Assembly: GCA_045594705.1 (NCBI GenBank)
Contig: JAZNZB010000067.1
Span: 1 to 36,600 of the forward strand
Length of the DNA stretch: 36,600 nt
From: SVQP01 sp045594705
GTDB lineage: Bacteria > Bacillota > Clostridia > Oscillospirales > CAG-272
Direction: 5' to 3'
Part shown: piece after piece, positions 35,301 to 36,600 of the stretch
How positions within the stretch are numbered: the stretch's first letter is position 1
Layout of the letters: each line of letters starts with the position of its first letter
Notes under the pieces: generated by a model
Told to the model about the DNA's origin: nothing
Seen by the model: the letters and a program-made list of their open reading frames with translations, nothing else
Database searches by the model: none
Program-made: the position numbers and the translations under genes

Positions 35301-36202
35301 ATTCCTGCCTCGGGAGACTGCTTTGCCATCTGCATATCAATGATCTTGTTTACGCCACGAACCACGACAGGAAGCATTTCCTTTTTGGTCAGGTCCAGCG
35401 CGCGCAGATTGGCAAATTCCTTGGGCAGCTTATCCGCAGTAATTCCCTTATACAGGGGGACCAGACTCTTGGATTCACCGTTGCGAACCGCATACATGAC
35501 GCGGATCCAGGTGTTTCTGATCTCGGGAAGATTGAAGTACTCCTCCTTGGTTCCCAGAACCAGCATGACCTGCATCGATGACAATGCGGAATAAATGTAC
35601 GCCTCGTGCGCCTTCTTGGGCTTATCCTTGAGCACGCGGCTTGCAAAGAACACGCGCAGACCGCTCTGCACCAATGCCTCGTACAGCTCGCTTGCAAGCA
35701 CGTTATCCTCTGCCTTGGAAAGCAGGAACACCTCCACAGGTGTCTGATTCTGTGCAAAGGTATGGATCTGCGTGCAGGACAGATTGATCTGTGCTGCCTG
35801 CGTTTCAAAAATTCTGCTTTGGTCAGCCGACGCTCTGTCAGTTGCCATCTTATAATCCGGATCTTCCAAAAAGGGCTTTGTCTGAACGCGGTTGGGCTCT
35901 AAGACAAACTTCCCCGTAGACTCATCTCTGCGACCGACAACGCCGTATCTGCACAGTGCGGAAGCCCAATAGATCTCAGGGTCAGTGGGATCCATCTCTC
36001 TGAGTTGCTTGAAAAGCACGATAGCCTTATCAAATTCTTGATTTTGAAGGCATTGGTATGCACGATCGTACCGATTGGCTCGATCTGCATCGATCAATCT
36101 GGGTACAGTCTGAAAAAACCCACAGGATCTGCAGGAAATCACACCGCCTCGGCTATCCACCTCCAGCGTGCCTCTGCACGCCTTACATTTGAATAGTGCC
36201 AT
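23312..36202 (-). CDS. Giant membrane protein: zinc ribbon, TPR, TIR, one TM, InlB-type repeats, BspA-type LRRs, GLUG-like end
   Basis: The product is 4296 residues in one open frame. A zinc ribbon (Cys6, Cys9, Cys24, Cys27) and TPR-like helices (about 41-90) precede a divergent TIR domain (about 153-295: PVEVFLLSKAED, LRVFFASRVL, MQVMLVLGTKEEYFN). More TPR/coiled helices (300-535) and a basic RRRTKR stretch precede one membrane helix (about 540-566), so the rest should be outside. It holds a short TPR-like part, about 21 InlB/Listeria-Bacteroides repeats (GYTFxGW, about 637-2600), three beta-sandwich modules, about 33 BspA-type LRRs (IGxxAFxxC, 2600-3996), a Glu/Thr tract (3299-3398) and GLUG-like repeats to the end. 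There is no signal peptide, LPXTG or SLH; the internal helix is the anchor. GGAGGAG precedes the ATG. The N-terminal part resembles a TIR family common in gut Clostridia. Likely an adhesin or contact sensor; function unproven. Confidence 0.93.
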   Translation of the reverse strand: MALFKCKACRGTLEVDSRGGVISCRSCGFFQTVPRLIDADRANRYDRAYQCLQNQEFDKAIVLFKQLREMDPTDPEIYWASALCRYGVVGRRDESTGKFVLEPNRVQTKPFLEDPDYKMATDRASADQSRIFETQAAQINLSCTQIHTFAQNQTPVEVFLLSKAEDNVLASELYEALVQSGLRVFFASRVLKDKPKKAHEAYIYSALSSMQVMLVLGTKEEYFNLPEIRNTWIRVMYAVRNGESKSLVPLYKGITADKLPKEFANLRALDLTKKEMLPVVVRGVNKIIDMQMAKQSPEAGINIETAPLLRQANKLLSDAKWANATEVADKALRIDQQCYGAYIVKLLASLKIKTVGELSSSSVSLEKSPNFVKALELANLQQRQELENCQKVIAERLALAEKQRQYDLALPLIKTRKYDQAIAILSGIKDFKDAAELLARCEEIKLNAPKEAIYNKTIATATARDAGPEVWIKCIASFQSISGYKDADDQARALQLRVDKWKQAKQEAEEKARIKAEQIKLAQINKTERQYAKRRRTKRFFGVSTIVLLFLIIAYLGVSGALFVHFIPDARYQSADDLYKSGHYKDAAAIYADLADYEGSEQRLAAIRAIQQIQKSDNNDVSNKEEFTDVINMLLKADVPVTVEYQSNGGYIVDAEQTAMIGDVLSLPGASLTGLSDSVSPKGMQTDATVSYTDKGSFTALAMTARVGYNFVDWAYVSHSYDISEKNPVFTLTIGARWSDPNAYSITYDLGLDNVLFETENPGGYNVETPTFTLANPTREGYTFLGWTGTDTDELSTEVTIEEGSVGDRSFTANWQANSYTLSFDVNGGNYDLAPITVTYDQPFTLEAPYRTGYSFVGWYLQDAQYTDGYWSDACDVTLTAKWQADVYTITFLDLNSSGKYAPGYTLTFDVTYDDSFSMPVPGRTGYSYQGTYRNGKRIDDGTWIWKYTEDLRVEVRWAPMTHVITLNPDGGTVSDLTVNVTYDKSYTLPTPELTGYDFMGWYANGKQYKGGTWKDLSDVTLKAMWSPIVYNITYELNGGTNSFVNPKTYTIEDKIVLQPPTRVGYTFAGWTFEGQETPVLEVIVEAGSIGDRTYTANWTANTYEVTMDAAGGTVSESTVTVTFDQEVTLPDPTREGYTFIGWYSGEVKYESGIWNTAFDVALTAQWKANQYTVTFEDTKKDPITVTYVYNDGITENTVITLQHDQTVPYPAVPAQSGYLFAGWYTDSSLYNRYSFDGELNESITLYAKWISPWYSYESTISPEQRRFLYVSGTNIGYLAFVAQVDETITINASGKSALRVDLYDSNLNMQTYDSGLTNHSISYHVTAGQLYYIGVRFISSISTGNITVNLYGTVADSSAVVKIPDSATHYIPDSSASMTVTFDEAFTLPILTRRGYTFNGWFNGETQVTEGTWTTSSDMTLTPHWTPVTHVVTLDANGGETEFESINVTYDATYVLPTPERTGYTFDGWWYGGNIRYEDGVWNNVEDLTLVARWVPNVYNVTLQDYTKPIADITIRYNDGETDDLVIHLGSGCTLPYPIAPEREGYVFGGWYTDEELQYRHYFDSHIYDDMTLYARWIEPDQAYDGIITVGSTTTVALSGQTVKYYAIVSEVSTWANIYSTGAVDTEGYVYDANLNEQYYGQDGGNGSNFHMEAWLEAGQLYYIAIKANEDTTNENVSLVITGNRPGSSTVAYPSGDVDGYVSGSSSVVSMVYDQSFLLPTPNRTGYTFTGWYNGEEQVINGTWTIASDVTLVPGWVPLTNIIYLDPNGGTVDPTSVNVTYDVAYTLPTPERTGYTFTGWFDGRYSSTQYTDGVWNNLYNLNLYAHWEIITYNINYELNGGTNYYNNPSTYQVNTSTFTLGTPTRTGYTFVGWTYEGQDEPVTSVTIEYGSIGDLSFTAHWTPNTYTVWLDTAGGSLDISSMTVTYDAEYELPIPTKAGYIFTGWFYSGTQYGHAPWTDTRDRTLTASWDIAGYNIIYELNGGENDYRNPENYNINKSVTLYAPTKTGYTFLGWTYAGQDTPVLSVTIPYGSEGERTFIANWQVNTYSITFNANGGEVDTTEAEYTYGVEYTLPTPTREGYTFDGWYFGEDKYESGAWIGTQNMTLYANWIAIRYEITYEGTGENDLDQTVTFDYNGAEIESEQQVLYNGDRLVRPANPSREGYFFAGWYTEAECINKYTFTGDITSDMTLYAKWIEYVPAEDAPATQGIVGLRSIVTVELEGMTEMLYVFYAESDGYVTFTTTAMLDTYGVLYAQDMTELASNDDGNGINFSITYQVSADTLYYIAVRGLNENVTGQTELHVDGAMAASSATAVVEIVDQFYDDPDSEAYDEVDFGSYYPLPQLSREGYTFLGWLYNGELLSYNSYWNIASDVILTPSWQANEYNVSLDANQGYIVDEEENQLGYTDMTVAYDQSFTLPTPVRVGYTFLGWFTSDDVQYVSGTWNELAGVSLTARWSAREDVTYVVNHYLENVDDDEFTLDQILNLIGTADETITPAVRELEGFIAPEAQTVTILPDGTLVVDYYYTRVRVTMTVAPGNGEPTEELELKYGQAIELETPVREGYEFGGWFTDIELTEEFELTEAAAESFAVYAYWEGDSKPADFTYTESDAGVTIDSYEGEETTVKIPAAIAGKPVTMIASDAFKDQTELVSVTLPETVVSIGAGAFAGCMSLEELTLPTTASDVQNYVLQSNNSTYPWQFNADGVLVPTNQNQHSTTSDYVITITEGGTFSFEYMVSSESNCDNLIVFKNGTTVISVSGTNMTGYQTYTDNSVVEGDVFTFRYQKDSSVNNGSDSAYIRGLGGSSVAFGALFGTTEGDGLTAIKQGEQTYYVPTSLTKVTFTGTEIGAGAFENFETLEQVYTPNVEEIGAGAFKNCYSLSMFNSDVEGLILIPEGATTIGAGAFENVVPATEIVVADTVTYIGLGAFKGCDLLESLTIPFVGQTPTSNYATTAVLGHIFGHNGTTQAEGTFKQYYQSSTSYYQYYYIPETLTSVTVTNQETIPFGAFSGCENITSVTLSDNTTAISDYAFHSCAALQTVDIGNSVTSIGSQAFYNCTALNSINSQEDGTIDLPEGLLSIGSSAFYNAGGITTVTVPTTVTSIDSAAFGGCEALTDITLPFVGQSNSNYYGNNYVFGYIFGTSGTGDDYVYQYNTNFYIPQSIRNVTITVQTTIPSYAFQNCSFLESVTIPETATTIGESAFNGCSSLIRFNSDVDGTFIIPDSVTSIGRYAFAGCIEFDTLVLGQELATIGDYAFNGDFTLTTVDVHEQSKLTSIGRYAFAGCTNLVMFDVIPDVEEETPEETPEDTTEEETTTEEETTTEEDTTTNEETTSGEEESTDEETTSGEEESIDEETTSGEEESTEEETTEEETTEEETTEEETTEEPEQEEPAPEAPVIPVINLPAGLTSIGDYAFQNLQNATVIVVPDSVTSIGAGAFQGCTALTDITLPFVGKDAAGSTGSSYYVFGYIFGNNGNTINQYQGSYSIPTTIKNVTITRQTEIPGYAFYGCYFIENVTIPEATTSIGQYAFYNCTALKTLNSTTEGVFNIPVGVTAINTYAFYGCSSMTEFTCGDVTTIQNYAFAECKSLTAVHLPESTTSIGSHAFENCIELEQLTFGESMTTINEYAFSGCVALHKINSESDNTAVIPESVTTIGLGAFKGCIEIYDWTLPFVGNTRTSTGNYATFGYIFGYTTQSGVDGTVRQGGNSYYYYISGMITKVTVTDQTALPAYAFQNCASIEEIVLPDTTTSIGNYAFQGCTNLKRLNSADEDAIVIPTQVTTIGANAFENCANITAIKGGQNLTTVSNYAFKGCTELTEITFGSELTTIGAYAFQGCNKLSKINSDEDNTYVLPNGLLTIGEYAFQDNQTVTVLIVPESVTSIGNGAFKGCSALTDVTVPFTGKSMNPTYAYEMAFGYIFGYTTSYSTVAGTVSMDNYYRFYVPTSITTVNVTNQYTIPAYAFKNCTMLQTINLLTDAAQTDETTFENCEATVNYTLDPVIAPVWNGEDVAEGFQSGTGAEDDPYVIFTGAQLAYLAEMVNDGEDFEDVYFILGADILLGDYAITVIGDSSTTPFKGHLNGNGYVIRDFTLTSGGTAVGLFGYVEGTIENLGIVDATVTANRTTNNDVYAGVLAAYNKGTISNCYVRSSSLNASCGYIVIAGGLVGCNEGTISDCYTNVTVVARSTHHYAYAGGIAAQNSADAMISGCVAYGNVTSHGTQKNKYTLVGGIVAENLGTVENCYRVDTQQITKYETVGEASNEIGTVATVLELREFYRSNWDDAVWNLDPNVPKLK
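26009..26308 (-). repeat. Glu/Thr-coding tandem repeats in the giant gene
   Basis: This 300-bp tract encodes residues about 3299-3398. It contains three 36-bp units (start near 26111, 26147 and 26183 in plus coordinates; 12-residue unit with EETTSGEEES), plus several 15-bp units encoding EETTE variants on the C-terminal side. All unit lengths are multiples of three, so copy changes keep the frame. It interrupts one leucine-rich repeat. Confidence 0.85.
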
Positions 36203-36289
36203 TTCGTTTACTCCTCCATAGTTTCATACGGGCACGCCGCTTCGACCCCGCGGAAACGTACCCTATTATAATATAAATAAGTATATAAT

Positions 36290-36318
36290 ATTATAACACA
36301 ACACGCCGTCCTTGACAA
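36290..36318 (-). promoter_or_regulatory. Sigma-A promoter of the giant gene
   Basis: On the minus strand TTGTCA (36313-36318), 17 bp, TATAAT (36290-36295), about 90 bp upstream of the start codon. The leader also contains a second A/T-rich TATAAT-like run nearer the gene (36265-36270). Confidence 0.8.
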
Positions 36319-36405
36319 TGTTCATATTCCATATAATTCGTCTTCTTATTTTATGCAACTTTGCAACAAATTCCGAGCTTTCCTACAAAAAAGCAACAGT
36401 ATCAC

Positions 36406-36440
36406 AAAAAAAACGCTCCGATGCGACGCATCGGAGCGTT
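36406..36440 (-). terminator. Strong intrinsic terminator upstream of the giant gene
   Basis: AACGCTCCGATGCG (36412-36425) pairs with CGCATCGGAGCGTT (36427-36440), followed on the minus strand by TTTTTTTT. It isolates the giant gene from whatever lies upstream. Confidence 0.88.
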
Positions 36441-36477
36441 ATAGCCGAAGAGAGCCGAACTCACACGGTTTTGAGTG

Positions 36478-36563
36478 GCAAATATCTGCACCTGCGGCAG
36501 GGAAAATGCTTGCAATATCTTATATTGCTTCGCATTTTCTCTTTGCATCTGCGAAATATTTGC
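36478..36563. repeat. Long imperfect palindrome at the right edge
   Basis: Symmetric arms are GCAAATAT (36478-36485) with ATATTTGC (36556-36563), GAAAATGC (36502-36509) with GCATTTTC (36532-36539), and GCAATAT (36512-36518) with ATATTGC (36522-36528). It lies in the stretch 36203-36600, which otherwise holds only the giant gene leader, its promoter and the terminator above. On the minus strand a frame entering from beyond the edge reads to a TAA within the palindrome, so the 3' end of another gene may reach in. Confidence 0.5.
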
Positions 36564-36600
36564 TCGCGCAAAACTGCGCAGCACCCTCCGGCGTTGAATT

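Noticed and set aside
33314..35581. 755-codon plus-strand frame antisense to the N-terminal part of the giant gene
   Set aside because: The minus strand encodes the TIR, TPR and InlB-type domains here; the plus frame is a shadow.

Overview
The window looks like a chromosome segment of a Gram-positive, gut-type member of the Bacillota (class Clostridia). The evidence is strong GGAGG-type ribosome binding sites, many near-consensus sigma-A promoters (TTGACA/TTGTAA, 17 bp spacer, TATAAT), lipoproteins plus lgt, a FtsK/SpoIIIE translocase, a bifunctional chorismate mutase-prephenate dehydratase, and a giant surface protein built from InlB-type and BspA-type repeats. The assignment rests on gene content and recalled families, not on a database search.

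Layout. 1-460 holds decayed coding debris next to a tRNA-Lys (minus). 633-4235 (minus) carries recA-recX from a consensus promoter with a long structured leader, then a metallo-beta-lactamase lipoprotein and a flavodoxin. 4342-6386 (minus) is an ECF-type sigma factor translationally coupled to a membrane protein that is probably its anti-sigma factor. 6447-11207 (minus) is ftsK-lgt-CPBP protease. 11247-16999 (plus) carries two half-size TauE/SafE permease genes, rpsO, pnp with a long leader hairpin, a VanY-like protein lacking key catalytic residues, and a lipoprotein of the Cthe_2159 carbohydrate-binding type. 17069-19503 (minus) is pheA-aroF, preceded by a 20-residue Phe/Tyr-rich leader peptide and an intrinsic terminator, a classical attenuator. 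19500-21797 (minus) is Nudix-GDPD-murQ, divergent from tcdA and two small membrane-protein genes (21802-23260, plus).

23312-36202 (minus) is one uninterrupted gene for a 4296-residue protein. Its cytoplasmic N-terminus holds a zinc ribbon, TPR-like helices and a divergent TIR domain. One membrane segment follows. The predicted exterior has about 21 InlB/Listeria-Bacteroides repeats with three interspersed beta-sandwich modules, about 33 BspA-type leucine-rich repeats interrupted by a Glu/Thr tandem repeat, and a GLUG-like C-terminal region. In parts it is a Toll-like receptor turned round: LRRs outside, one membrane pass, TIR inside, but with the TIR at the N-terminus. The TIR lacks the WxxxE glutamate used by NAD-cleaving TIRs, so signalling or scaffolding is more likely than NADase activity. 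This protein and the pheA attenuator are the two most notable items here.

Long open frames antisense to recA, ftsK, pnp and the giant gene are by-products of codon bias and are not annotated.
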